A stretch of 13,038 bases of DNA from an uncultured Bacilli bacterium. Its GTDB lineage: Bacteria; Bacillota_I; Bacilli_A; RF39; UBA660. The notes under the pieces are model-generated. The model worked only from the letters and a program-made list of their open reading frames with translations, had not been told where the DNA came from and did not search any database. Location of the stretch: the NCBI GenBank assembly GCA_910577075.1, contig CAJTKV010000015.1:1-13038 (forward strand), given 5' to 3'. Both the position numbers and the translations under genes were made by a program. Every line of letters begins with the position of its first letter. The first letter of the stretch is position 1. Shown here piece by piece: positions 1 through 7,302 of this stretch.

Positions 1-50
1 TCATATGTCTTTTTCAATGCAACTTTGTTGCACTTCACATTTAAATTAAC

Positions 51-66
51 AAAGCGATTGCTTTTT
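51..66 (+). terminator. Intrinsic terminator of an upstream unit
   Basis: AAAGC, loop GATT, then GCTTT followed by two more T residues. The stem is only 5 bp, but the layout (small hairpin, T-run, then a promoter at once) recurs at the other gene boundaries here. It would end a plus-strand gene lying before the window. Confidence 0.5.
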
Positions 67-93
67 GTATTATTCTTCTAAATGTGGTATTAT
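65..93 (+). promoter_or_regulatory. Extended -10 promoter for the first operon
   Basis: TATTAT at 88-93 is preceded by TGG at 85-87, giving an extended -10 element. TTGTAT at 65-70 sits 17 bp upstream as a weak -35. The expected start is near 100, just before the AGGAG at 108-112. Confidence 0.5.
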
Positions 94-117
94 ATTGGAA
101 GTATTTTAGGAGTTGCT

Positions 118-186
118 ATGAAAGATCTTACTTGGGATATTGATCATATCACGATAGGACAGATAAACTATAAGACCTATAATTAA
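118..186 (+). pseudogene. 22-codon ORF, probable remnant copy of the next gene's start
   Basis: An ATG at 118 follows a good TTAGGAG (106-112) with a 5-nt spacer and reads 22 codons to TAA. Without gaps, its first 21 residues match the first 21 of the protein starting at 233 at 10 positions: M1, K2, L4, T5, D7, I8, G14, N17, K19 and Y21, with conservative changes at several others. It therefore looks like a truncated tandem copy of that gene. Because it lies directly behind the promoter and has its own ribosome site, it may also be translated as a short upstream peptide. After the stop, another frame stays open up to 229, so a frameshifted remnant is also possible. Confidence 0.4.
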
Positions 187-232
187 ATACGATAGAATAG
201 TAAAAGACGAAAAGTATAAAGGAGAATAATTG

Positions 233-751
233 ATGAAAAATTTAACGCGAGATATTTATGTTTATAACAATGGAAAATTGAATGATAAAGGATATTTTTT
301 ATTGGAATTAAAGGAAAAAAGGGAAGCAATAGATGAAGTATTGAGAGAATATTTAGTGAAGATTATTAAAATGATTAAAGTAGTCGGACATGATTTGGAT
401 GAATTAGATGTCAAAGGTCTAATTCAGTATTTAAAAGATGCATTAAATCCCGAAGATGTTGATCAGGTTTTGAGCTCTATAATATTTTATATAATGGGTT
501 TAATTGAAGAAATTCAAAAATTTGCTCCTGATTGGCGTCTATCAGAAGATGAAGATGCTATTGAAAATCCATATTTAACAATAAGGGGAAATAAATTATA
601 TAGTTTAGAACCTCATAAAGATTCTGATTTAGTTACGGTATTTGATTTGGTGTATACATATTTACAAAAGGGATTAGATGAATTAAATTATGAACAACAC
701 GGCGATATGAATGATATTCATAAATATACCTTGAGGGATGGATTGCAATAA
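233..751 (+). CDS. Hypothetical protein, 172 aa
   Basis: I do not recognise this protein. The ATG at 233 is preferred over the in-frame TTG at 230 because AAAGGAG (218-224) lies 8 nt upstream of it. The sequence is soluble-looking and mainly helical: a charged, Lys/Glu-rich helix at about residues 20-48 (LKEKREAIDEVLREYL), more helices to about residue 95, then an acidic stretch around residues 103-112 and a final helix. There is no signal peptide and no clear membrane segment, although residues 80-90 are fairly hydrophobic. The stop codon overlaps the ATG of the next gene (TAATG at 749-753), which indicates translational coupling to the nucleotidase. A degraded copy of its N-terminus lies just upstream. 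Confidence 0.8.
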   Translation: MKNLTRDIYVYNNGKLNDKGYFLLELKEKREAIDEVLREYLVKIIKMIKVVGHDLDELDVKGLIQYLKDALNPEDVDQVLSSIIFYIMGLIEEIQKFAPDWRLSEDEDAIENPYLTIRGNKLYSLEPHKDSDLVTVFDLVYTYLQKGLDELNYEQHGDMNDIHKYTLRDGLQ

Positions 752-1308
752 TGAATATTATGGTGGATATGGATGACGTTATTACTGGCAATATTTTCTT
801 TGATTTAATATGTGAATTTTTAGGAGAAAAGATAGATATTAATAATGTTAAAACATATTACTTACAGGAATTGCTTGGGGATCGTGCAGTAGAATTTTGG
901 GAAAGTGTTAAGAACAAAAATTTTTATGAAGGTGATGAAATATATGAGCATTGCTATGAAGTGATGAAAAAATTAAATAAAAAACACAATGTATATATTG
1001 TTACCTCATATTTATGGAAGGATACAATAGACATAAGTGGGAATAATTTAAGTAATAAATATTATTATTTGAAAGAAAAACTGCCTTTTATTGAGCCAGA
1101 AAAATATGTTTTTACAACGGATAAATCCATTTTACATTTTGATGTAAGAATAGATGACAAGATTAATAATTTGACTGATGGTAAAATAAAATTATTATAT
1201 GATGCTTGGCATAATAGAGATATAAGTGACGAGGAATTAGCTGAGAAGGGGATAATCCGTGTGTACAATTGGTATGATGTTGAAAAGGCATTAGAAAGTA
1301 TTTTATAG
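751..1308 (+). CDS. HAD-family 5'(3')-deoxyribonucleotidase, NT5C type
   Basis: This 185-residue protein fits the 5'-nucleotidase, deoxy (NT5C) branch of the HAD superfamily, soluble enzymes that remove phosphate from (deoxy)nucleoside monophosphates. Visible HAD motifs are motif I VDMDDV (residues 5-10, with the nucleophile Asp6 and acid/base Asp8), motif II VTSYLW (84-89), the motif III lysine in TTDKSIL (Lys125), and motif IV RIDDKINN (133-140, Asp135/Asp136). The length is normal for the family. It is coupled by a 1-nt overlap to the preceding unknown gene. Substrate preference cannot be read from the sequence; nucleotide salvage or pool control is the family role. The HAD assignment is firm, the nucleotidase subfamily is likely. 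Confidence 0.85.
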   Translation: MNIMVDMDDVITGNIFFDLICEFLGEKIDINNVKTYYLQELLGDRAVEFWESVKNKNFYEGDEIYEHCYEVMKKLNKKHNVYIVTSYLWKDTIDISGNNLSNKYYYLKEKLPFIEPEKYVFTTDKSILHFDVRIDDKINNLTDGKIKLLYDAWHNRDISDEELAEKGIIRVYNWYDVEKALESIL

Positions 1309-1318
1309 GAAAGATAAA

Positions 1319-2371
1319 ATGATAGATAAGATTATAGATTTAAAAGATAATATGCCGATAGATTTTTATAATGAAGTATTAAAAAAGGCTATAGAGACGA
1401 AAGATGCGCGACTTCTATTTTTAATGGCTTATTTTGTTAAAGATGCTGATAAAGTCTTATTGGGAGAAGAAATTTTAAAAACCGATAATTTAAGATATAT
1501 CTCCTTTTTTATGCGTTCAATTGGTGGTATTGATAAGAGAAGTTTTATAGATAAAATCTTAGCATTAGGAAATGAGCGAGATGTCTATTATTGTTTATTT
1601 GATAATCGTGACTTAGAAGAAGAAGAGATATTTAAACTTATAGAAAAATCTCGTACTAATAAGAATTACTATTTTTTATGTTTATATCATTATTTTATAG
1701 TTTTGGATAAATTCAATAATGTTTTATTTAGCTGGGTAAAAGAATATTTGAATAAATTAGATATTGATGTAGATAAAGGAAACTATAGAAAGATTCTAAT
1801 TAATTTGAAGAATGAAATGATAAATTATAGTGAAGTTGAAAAAAAAGAATTTTCGCATAATAAATATATAGGAAGAAAAAACTATATACCAGATATGATT
1901 GTTCTTCATAGTACACCAAGTTATGATAAGGCAATTAAGAATTTCTATGATGAAACTAAAGAAGTTTCAGCGCACTTTATTATTAACATAGATGGCAAGA
2001 TAACTCAGTTAGTTAGTTTAGATGATTCGGCTTGGGCAAACGGGACTTCTTTGAATACTAGCAGTGATGTCTATTATCGCTTTGCCTCTAATGAAATAGT
2101 TAAGAGCAGAAATTATAATGCCAATTATTATACTTTTTCAATTGAACATGTTTCGATGGATGGGGAATTAACGGATAGGCAATATGAAAGTTCAAAAGAG
2201 GTTATCAAAAAGATAATAAAGTATTTATCAGAAAAATACAATTATGAATTTATCATTGATGATAAACATATTGTAGGACATAGAGATGTAAATCCGGTAG
2301 TGAGAACAGTATGTCCTGGTAATAAATTTCCGATGGCAAAATTAATTGCTGATTTACAAAAAGAAGTGTGA
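1319..2371 (+). CDS. N-acetylmuramoyl-L-alanine amidase (Ami_2/PGRP fold) with unknown N-terminal domain
   Basis: Residues 190-350 form a zinc amidase of the Ami_2/peptidoglycan-recognition fold, which cuts between N-acetylmuramic acid and L-alanine. Visible are the first zinc ligand in VLHSTP (His197), SAHFII (His219), SIEHVS (Glu276), GHRDVNP (His321) and VCPG (Cys332). The His/His/Cys zinc set is like that of T7-lysozyme-type amidases. Residues 1-185 are an unrecognised region of short alternating helices, possibly HEAT-like. There is no signal peptide or membrane helix, so export is not explained. AGGAAAG (1307-1313) overlaps the upstream stop, and the following gene is a GH3 hexosaminidase, the usual partner of such amidases in cell-wall recycling. 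The amidase call is strong; the cellular location is open. Confidence 0.9.
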   Translation: MIDKIIDLKDNMPIDFYNEVLKKAIETKDARLLFLMAYFVKDADKVLLGEEILKTDNLRYISFFMRSIGGIDKRSFIDKILALGNERDVYYCLFDNRDLEEEEIFKLIEKSRTNKNYYFLCLYHYFIVLDKFNNVLFSWVKEYLNKLDIDVDKGNYRKILINLKNEMINYSEVEKKEFSHNKYIGRKNYIPDMIVLHSTPSYDKAIKNFYDETKEVSAHFIINIDGKITQLVSLDDSAWANGTSLNTSSDVYYRFASNEIVKSRNYNANYYTFSIEHVSMDGELTDRQYESSKEVIKKIIKYLSEKYNYEFIIDDKHIVGHRDVNPVVRTVCPGNKFPMAKLIADLQKEV

Positions 2372-2420
2372 TTTTTATCATATTTTTATATATTATTTAT
2401 ATATTTTAATAGGTGATTGA

Positions 2421-3755
2421 ATGAAAAGCAAATATATATGGGTTGGTACGTTTATTTTAGTTATCTTTGTAATAGGAGTTATGGCTACTTTAAAAATAAA
2501 GAAGATTGATAAGCTATCCCTTAATTCTTTAGAGGGAACAGTTCTTTCTTATAATCAGGATAATTTAATTATTCAAGATACTAATAATGCAATATATACC
2601 TTTAGGATGGAAGATAAAGATATTAGTGTTGGAGAACATATTATATTAGAATATATGGGAGTGATTGATAAACTTAAGAATTTGCAAGATAATCAGGTAG
2701 TAAGTTATAAAGTAGTTAACAAAAATGTAGATAAGGAAAATAATGAGGGAATATTTTCTAAGTTTTATCAACAAGCTAGTAAAAAAATGGAAACGATGAC
2801 TATTGATCAAAAAATCAAGCAGTTATTGTTAATTCGCTATCCAGATAAAGATATTTCTGATATTGGTGGCTATGTATTCTTTGAGAAAGATTTTAAAGAT
2901 AAAACAAGTGAAGATGTCAAAAAGATGATAAATTCTTTACAAGAGAAGGCAAGCATCCCTCTAATTACAGCTGTCGATGAAGAGGGCGGTAAGATAGTTA
3001 GAATAAGTAGCAATAAGAACTTAGTTTCGGAGCCTTTTAAATCGTCGAAAGAACTATATGAAAATGGCGGATTAGAAGCAATAAGTAAAGATGTAAAAAC
3101 TAAGAGCAGTATATTATATAATTTGGGGTTAAATGTTAATTTAGCTCCTGTAGTTGACATAGCTGATGATGAAAAAGCCTATATGTATCCAAGAACAATT
3201 GGCAAGAATGCAGAGATAACAGCTAAATATGCAACTACTGTTATAAAGGCAAGTAAAGGGACAGATGTCTCCTATGTTTTAAAACATTTTCCGGGATATG
3301 GCAATAATGATGATACACATATAAATGAAGCAAGAGATGTTAGAACATACGATGATATTATAAATAATGATGTTCGTCCTTTTAAAGAAGGGATAGATAT
3401 GGGTGCAGAAGCAGTACTTATAAGTCATAATATTATTACGAGTATTGATGAAGATAATCCAGCAACTTTATCCTCGGGTGTTCATAATCTATTAAAAGTC
3501 AATTTAGGATTTACCGGGGCAACTATTACTGATGATTTGGATATGGGCGCAACTAAAAATATTGAAAAGAAATATCTTAAGGCTATTTTGGCAGGGAATG
3601 ATTTATTGATTGTTACAGATTATGATACAGCTTATAGAGAAATTAAGACTGGTGTTTTAGATAAAGATGTCAGCGAAGATTTAATTAATCAAGCAACTTT
3701 AAAAGTTCTTGCTTGGAAGTATTACAAGGGATTACTTATGGAAAATGAAAAGTAA
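2421..3755 (+). CDS. Membrane-anchored GH3 beta-N-acetylhexosaminidase, NagZ type
   Basis: A 444-residue glycoside hydrolase family 3 protein; such enzymes release N-acetylglucosamine from muropeptides. Residues 6-24 are one hydrophobic segment with no cleavage site, so it is probably an N-terminal anchor with the enzyme outside. Residues 35-105 look like a small beta-rich domain, and residues 115-440 are the catalytic barrel. NagZ hallmarks are TAVDEEGG (183-190), KHFPGYG (288-294), the Asp-Thr-His dyad at 298-300 that acts as general acid/base in this group, GAEAVLISH (328-336), and TDDLDM (370-375), which carries the nucleophilic Asp. Lipoprotein Cys is absent. The 49-bp AT-rich gap from the amidase contains AGGTGATTG before the ATG but no clear terminator, so co-transcription is plausible. 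Confidence 0.9.
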   Translation: MKSKYIWVGTFILVIFVIGVMATLKIKKIDKLSLNSLEGTVLSYNQDNLIIQDTNNAIYTFRMEDKDISVGEHIILEYMGVIDKLKNLQDNQVVSYKVVNKNVDKENNEGIFSKFYQQASKKMETMTIDQKIKQLLLIRYPDKDISDIGGYVFFEKDFKDKTSEDVKKMINSLQEKASIPLITAVDEEGGKIVRISSNKNLVSEPFKSSKELYENGGLEAISKDVKTKSSILYNLGLNVNLAPVVDIADDEKAYMYPRTIGKNAEITAKYATTVIKASKGTDVSYVLKHFPGYGNNDDTHINEARDVRTYDDIINNDVRPFKEGIDMGAEAVLISHNIITSIDEDNPATLSSGVHNLLKVNLGFTGATITDDLDMGATKNIEKKYLKAILAGNDLLIVTDYDTAYREIKTGVLDKDVSEDLINQATLKVLAWKYYKGLLMENEK

Positions 3756-3778
3756 GTCCTTTTTTTCTTTTCCCAATT

Positions 3779-3807
3779 TTGACATTTATATGCAACTATG
3801 CTAGAAT
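3779..3807 (+). promoter_or_regulatory. Near-consensus sigma-A promoter
   Basis: TTGACA at 3779-3784, a 17-bp spacer, then TAGAAT at 3802-3807 with an extended TGC (3799-3801). This is the best promoter in the window and predicts a start near 3814, with AGGGGAG at 3821-3827. Confidence 0.85.
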
Positions 3808-3834
3808 ATTTGGCAATTAAAGGGGAGAAATGTA

Positions 3835-4473
3835 GTGAGAAATTTAAAAGAGGCAGTTAGCAGTTATGCTAGTCAAATACTCGGTTGTGAGCAATTTATT
3901 AAAAATAACGAGAATAATAAATCTAGATGTGAGACGAGTAAAAACAGTAAGTTAACGAAAAGACAAAAACTTAGAACATCTATTTTTAAGAAAAAGAAAA
4001 AAATTGATGAGATGAATGAAAAAAAACAAAAGCGCGAGAAATTTAGTCGCACTTATTTATGGGGAACATCACTGGCGATTGGTATTATAGTTTGCACATT
4101 ATTGGGGCTTGTTGTAACACTGCCAATTATAATGTATTCCGTGATAATGTGTTTTTTCACAATGACTAATGACCTCATCTTTCATCAATGTTTTATAGCC
4201 AATTTAGGTATGAATATAGATAAACTTACTGAGGAAGTTGAAAAGGAAATGAGCGAAGAAGAAAAATTAGAATCAGAAATCAATAGGATTCAAGTTACGA
4301 TTGATAAAATAGCATTGGCAAATAAATTGACGGAAGAGAAGATTGATATTCTTAGAAATGCAATGAATCAAATGGAAGAGATGATTAATTCTCAGCTTGG
4401 CAATAATGTTTTTCAAAATCGTCAGATTCAAAATGTAAGTAATGGAAATAATCCAGCGATAAGTTTACGTTAA
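3835..4473 (+). CDS. Putative membrane protein with flanking coiled coils
   Basis: I do not recognise a named family. The GTG start at 3835 is set by AAGGGGAG (3820-3827), 7 nt upstream; the nearby ATG at 3830 is followed at once by TAG. The 212 residues comprise a basic, Lys-rich N-terminal coil (residues 38-70), a hydrophobic hairpin of two membrane segments (about 74-92 and 95-112), then a heptad-like acidic coiled coil (about 128-188) and an Asn/Gln-rich tail. The positive charge before the first segment and the short loop suggest both coils face the cytoplasm. It is transcribed alone, from its own strong promoter to its own terminator. A structural or membrane-associated scaffold role is only a guess. 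Confidence 0.75.
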   Translation: MRNLKEAVSSYASQILGCEQFIKNNENNKSRCETSKNSKLTKRQKLRTSIFKKKKKIDEMNEKKQKREKFSRTYLWGTSLAIGIIVCTLLGLVVTLPIIMYSVIMCFFTMTNDLIFHQCFIANLGMNIDKLTEEVEKEMSEEEKLESEINRIQVTIDKIALANKLTEEKIDILRNAMNQMEEMINSQLGNNVFQNRQIQNVSNGNNPAISLR

Positions 4474-4500
4474 AGAGAGAAAATATTACTCTTTTTTTTT
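4472..4500 (+). terminator. Intrinsic terminator
   Basis: AAAGAG (4472-4477) pairs with CTCTTT (4489-4494) around an 11-nt loop, followed by a run of T residues to 4500. It overlaps the stop codon of the membrane-protein gene. Confidence 0.65.
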
Positions 4501-4511
4501 GCAATTATTAG

Positions 4512-4520
4512 TGATAAAAT
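4512..4520 (+). promoter_or_regulatory. Extended -10 promoter
   Basis: TGA-TAAAAT at 4512-4520, with only the terminator T-run at the -35 position. The predicted start near 4527 coincides with the AGGAGG at 4527-4532, giving a leader of about 11 nt. Confidence 0.5.
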
Positions 4521-4537
4521 GAGGTTAGGAGGTATTT

Positions 4538-5434
4538 ATGATACAGTATTACATTGATTTAGGTTCTTCGACAATAAAAGTGTATAAAGATGATTCAACT
4601 TTGACTTTATTAGAAGAACATTCTATTTATTTTAAAAATGATTTTGATGCGGAAAAGGGTATAAGTGAAGCCAATATGGAAGAACTTTTAAAATATTTTA
4701 CCGATTTAAAAGAGAGATATGGCTTAATGTATGAGAATACCAATATATATGTTACGGGTATTTTTAGAAATTTAGTTAAAGAAAAAAAGATTGAAATGTT
4801 AAAGATATTTAATGATAAACTTGATTTACATTTTAATATTATAAGTCATGGTATTGAAAATTATTACCTATCTAAGGCTATGCAAAATGATTATAATGGT
4901 AAAAAAGTTTTAATTATTAATATGGGTGGTAAGACAACTGAATTAGTTACTTTTGTCGGTGATAAAGTAGTTGGTACGCAAAATTTGACTATTGGAGTTG
5001 CTGATTTATTAAATGAATTTGCTAAAATTAATGAGCCATCTAGCGGACATTTAGTTGAAGAGACCGAAAGATTTACGGAAGATAAATTAAAAGATTTAGT
5101 TATTGATGATGATTATGACGCAGCAATATTTACTGGTGGAGAAGAGAGATTTGAACTTCTGACAGGTTTCAATTTAGTTGAAAATACTTTGTTTGATGAT
5201 GGAATTCATAAATATATGTTGAGTCTAGAGGATTATATTAAGGGAACGGAGAAAGTATTCTATGATATGACGTTGGAGGACTTATATAAATTAATGCCTG
5301 GAAATCCTAAGTGGATGGATGGAGCTAGAGCAGGAGCAATTATACCATTAGTATTATTTAAAAAAGCTAATGTCAAATGGATTATTCCTTCAGATTTGAA
5401 TTTAATTAATGGCGTAATTAATGACTTAAAATAA
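4538..5434 (+). CDS. Divergent Ppx/GppA-type phosphatase (ASKHA fold)
   Basis: This 298-residue protein has the order of motifs of the exopolyphosphatase/guanosine-pentaphosphate phosphatase family: phosphate-1 loop IDLGSSTIKVY (6-16), VTGIFRNLV (72-80, equivalent to the family's TxAxR motif), ISHGIENYYL (102-111, with Glu107 at the place of the catalytic Glu), phosphate-2 loop NMGGKTTEL (128-136), TGGEERF (199-205), and a C-terminal PSDLNLINGVI (284-294) matching the family's closing GLREG-type segment. It is nearly the length of short single-module Ppx proteins (about 300 residues) and lacks the C-terminal HD-like module of E. coli Ppx. Substrate (polyphosphate, pppGpp or another) cannot be decided. 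It stands alone between a terminator-promoter pair on each side. Confidence 0.8.
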   Translation: MIQYYIDLGSSTIKVYKDDSTLTLLEEHSIYFKNDFDAEKGISEANMEELLKYFTDLKERYGLMYENTNIYVTGIFRNLVKEKKIEMLKIFNDKLDLHFNIISHGIENYYLSKAMQNDYNGKKVLIINMGGKTTELVTFVGDKVVGTQNLTIGVADLLNEFAKINEPSSGHLVEETERFTEDKLKDLVIDDDYDAAIFTGGEERFELLTGFNLVENTLFDDGIHKYMLSLEDYIKGTEKVFYDMTLEDLYKLMPGNPKWMDGARAGAIIPLVLFKKANVKWIIPSDLNLINGVINDLK

Positions 5435-5460
5435 GAGAATATCTATTCTTTTATTTTTTT
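5433..5460 (+). terminator. Intrinsic terminator
   Basis: AAGAGAAT (5433-5440), loop ATCT, ATTCTTTT (5445-5452): an 8-bp stem with one G-U pair, followed by ATTTTTTT. It begins at the stop codon of the phosphatase gene. Confidence 0.8.
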
Positions 5461-5470
5461 TCATAAAAAA

Positions 5471-5479
5471 TGATATAAT
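5471..5479 (+). promoter_or_regulatory. Extended -10 promoter for unit A of the repair-like cluster
   Basis: TGA-TATAAT at 5471-5479 is a perfect extended -10; the -35 position falls in the terminator T-run. The predicted start near 5486 coincides with AGGTG (5486-5490), so the leader would be about 10 nt. It overlaps an in-frame ATG at 5478, which therefore cannot be the translation start. Confidence 0.65.
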
Positions 5480-5495
5480 GAATATAGGTGATTTT

Positions 5496-6260
5496 ATGCG
5501 CGAAGAGAAATTAAGAGAAGTTGAGATACTAATTGCTATGTGGAAGAAGGGCTTATTGGGTGGAGAGATTATGCCTGAGGATGCCAATCCTCATTTTAAA
5601 GAGGAATCCTTAGAAAATTATTTATATTTTACTTTGCCTATGGCACTTAATTATCAAAGAAATTCTTATACTTTATGGGAAAGTGCACTTAAAACTTATG
5701 AGGATCCATCTACATGTTTTGTCTTTGATCCACATGAAGTATTAAGAAGACCACTTGAGGAAGTAATGGATGCCTTAACAAAATATAGGGTTGCCTTACA
5801 GAGAAATAAACAAACAGAGATATGGATTAAATTGTGTCAGACTTTTGTGGAGTTTTTTGATGGAGATATAAGGAAACTTTTTGATATGTTTGACAATGAT
5901 GTAAATAGAATAAGAGAATTTATTCAAAAGGATAAAAAGACAAGTTTCCCTTATCTATCAGGTACAAAGATTTGCAATTACTGGCTTTTTGTTATTTATC
6001 AATATACGGATAGAAAATATAGAAATATTGAATGTCTTACAGTTGCTCCAGATACACATGTCGTTAAAGCAACACATAGATTAGGTCTTATAAGTGATGA
6101 AGAGATGGGTCGAAGTGATGTTCAATTAATCGTAATAGAGAGATGGAATAAATTGTTTGAAGGAACAAAATATAAACCAATAGATATTCATACACCTCTT
6201 TGGTTGTGGAGTAGAAATGGCTTTAAAGATTTAGACGAAAGTGTATTGAATGGAGATTGA
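5496..6260 (+). CDS. HhH-GPD-type DNA glycosylase-like protein without an iron-sulfur loop
   Basis: The ATG at 5496 is chosen because the in-frame ATG at 5478 lies inside the promoter -10 box, while AGGTG sits 5 nt before 5496. The 254-residue protein is mostly helical and carries a diverged endonuclease III-like signature: YLSGTKICNYW (residues 153-163) aligns with the family hairpin and its GxKTA core, putting Lys158 at the lyase-lysine position, and APDTHVVKATHRLGL (184-198) matches the family VDTHVxRVxxRLGL segment with the catalytic Asp at 186. There is no four-Cys cluster at the C-terminus; it ends with an unusual HTPLWLWSRNGF (232-243). The next gene, an EEP phosphodiesterase, begins 3 nt downstream. 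The fold is a fair inference; base specificity and even DNA as substrate are unproven. Confidence 0.65.
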   Translation: MREEKLREVEILIAMWKKGLLGGEIMPEDANPHFKEESLENYLYFTLPMALNYQRNSYTLWESALKTYEDPSTCFVFDPHEVLRRPLEEVMDALTKYRVALQRNKQTEIWIKLCQTFVEFFDGDIRKLFDMFDNDVNRIREFIQKDKKTSFPYLSGTKICNYWLFVIYQYTDRKYRNIECLTVAPDTHVVKATHRLGLISDEEMGRSDVQLIVIERWNKLFEGTKYKPIDIHTPLWLWSRNGFKDLDESVLNGD

Positions 6261-6263
6261 TAT

Positions 6264-6980
6264 ATGAGAATAGGTACTTGGAATATTGGCGAAGATGAGA
6301 GAAATAAAGATGGTATTCTAGATATTGCCTCATATGATTATATTGTCAATATGATTAAGAATGAAAAATTAGATGTCATATGTTTACAAGAGGCGATTAC
6401 CGCGTCAAAAGATCTTCCAATTATTGAGAAGTATATAAAGGGGAATACGAGTCTTAAGTATGTGGCGCATTTAGAGTTGTCTATTTCTCATGTAGATAAA
6501 AATAATAGTATTGGTGTCGTTATCTGTTCAAAGTATGAGTTAAAAAATACGGAAAATTTGATGTTTGATAATCCTAATGTGACGTATTATAATAAAGAAA
6601 AGGGAAAAACTTATCGCCCTGCTGATAAGGGAATGATTGTGACAGATATTGACGATGTTAGAATTGTTACGGGTCATGGAATTCCTTTTTATGCTTTTCA
6701 TATTGCCAAGAATGAAAGGGGACAATATTGTAAAAAAGTTGAAGAGGATATTCTTTTAAAGTGTAAGGATAAGAAATGGTTACTTTTAGGAGATTTAAAT
6801 GAAGAAGATATGAAAGTCGTATTTCCTAAAATTAATAAAGTTACTAAGGAATTGATTAAAGAAGCAACTTATAGGGATAAAATTTATGATCATATCCTCG
6901 TGAGTGATAGATTGTCCTCAAGTAATGCCAAGATTGTTGATACATGTTTTGATCATAGGATGTGTATAGTAGATATTTAG
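6264..6980 (+). CDS. Endonuclease/exonuclease/phosphatase (EEP) family protein
   Basis: A 238-residue metal-dependent phosphodiesterase of the DNase I/exonuclease III fold. Its catalytic set is in order: TWNI (Asn7), LQEAI (Glu43), TGHGIPF (His138), GDLNE (Asp177, Asn179), YDHIL (Asp209/His210) and FDHRMCIVDI (Asp230/His231). His138 stands where DNase I-like members have His, whereas exonuclease III-type AP endonucleases have Tyr, so it may be a general phosphodiesterase instead of a classical AP endonuclease. There is no signal peptide, so it works in the cytoplasm. GGAGA (6252-6256) lies in the end of the upstream glycosylase-like gene, and the gap is 3 nt. A glycosylase followed by this fold would make a base-excision pair; that is inference. 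Confidence 0.85.
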   Translation: MRIGTWNIGEDERNKDGILDIASYDYIVNMIKNEKLDVICLQEAITASKDLPIIEKYIKGNTSLKYVAHLELSISHVDKNNSIGVVICSKYELKNTENLMFDNPNVTYYNKEKGKTYRPADKGMIVTDIDDVRIVTGHGIPFYAFHIAKNERGQYCKKVEEDILLKCKDKKWLLLGDLNEEDMKVVFPKINKVTKELIKEATYRDKIYDHILVSDRLSSSNAKIVDTCFDHRMCIVDI

Positions 6981-6990
6981 GGAGGTTTAT

Positions 6991-7188
6991 ATGGAAATAT
7001 CAATGAAATTGTTTCCGGAAAATTTTAATGAGATAAAGACCGGAAAAAAGAAAAGAGATTATCGCTTGTATGACGAGAAGAGAAAAAATCTTCGCGTAGG
7101 AGATACGATTAGATTTAGAAAACTTCCCAATTTAGATGAAGATTTTTTGGTAGAAATTACGAATATTGAAGTTTTTCCCAATTGGTAA
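6991..7188 (+). CDS. Truncated ASCH-domain protein (N-terminal half)
   Basis: The 65 residues before the TAA hold the first half of an ASCH domain, a PUA-like beta-barrel found in proteins that bind or process RNA and modified nucleosides. Visible are the family features EIKTGKKKRDYRLYDEKR (residues 14-31, the G-x-K-x-x-x-x-R pattern) and VGDTIRF (37-43). The normal domain is about 105-110 residues, so this product would lack the last strands and helix and would probably not fold. It follows the EEP gene by 10 nt with a strong ribosome site, so it was clearly built to be expressed as part of the same operon. Confidence 0.6.
   Translation: MEISMKLFPENFNEIKTGKKKRDYRLYDEKRKNLRVGDTIRFRKLPNLDEDFLVEITNIEVFPNW
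7186..7188 (+). other. In-frame TAA splitting the ASCH-NUDIX reading frame
   Basis: The codons run AAT TGG TAA GAG TGT TAT. Homology to ASCH domains continues on both sides in the same frame, so this is a point event and not an indel. Confidence 0.75.
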
Positions 7189-7302
7189 GAGTGTTATGCG
7201 ACATATTTTGAAGAGGATTTCAAAGATTCTTATGCCAGTGTAGCAGACGTCGTTGAGGATACATATAATGGTGGATATTATACCAAAGAGGAAACCGATG
7301 AA

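Noticed and set aside
18..32. Hairpin TGCAAC-TTT-GTTGCA
   Set aside because: A perfect 6-bp stem but with no T-run after it on either strand and a very small loop; I cannot assign it a role.
3728..3776. Terminator after the GH3 gene
   Set aside because: GGAAAA and TTTTCC can pair across the stop codon, but the inner stem is irregular and no T-run follows. Too weak to annotate.
5478..5495. In-frame ATG at 5478 as the start of the glycosylase-like gene
   Set aside because: It lies inside the TATAAT of the promoter, so it would not be in the transcript; 5496 has a ribosome site.
7186..7188. TAA as a reassigned sense codon across the genome
   Set aside because: TAA, TAG and TGA all end other genes here at sensible places, including tight overlaps such as TAATG at 749-753.
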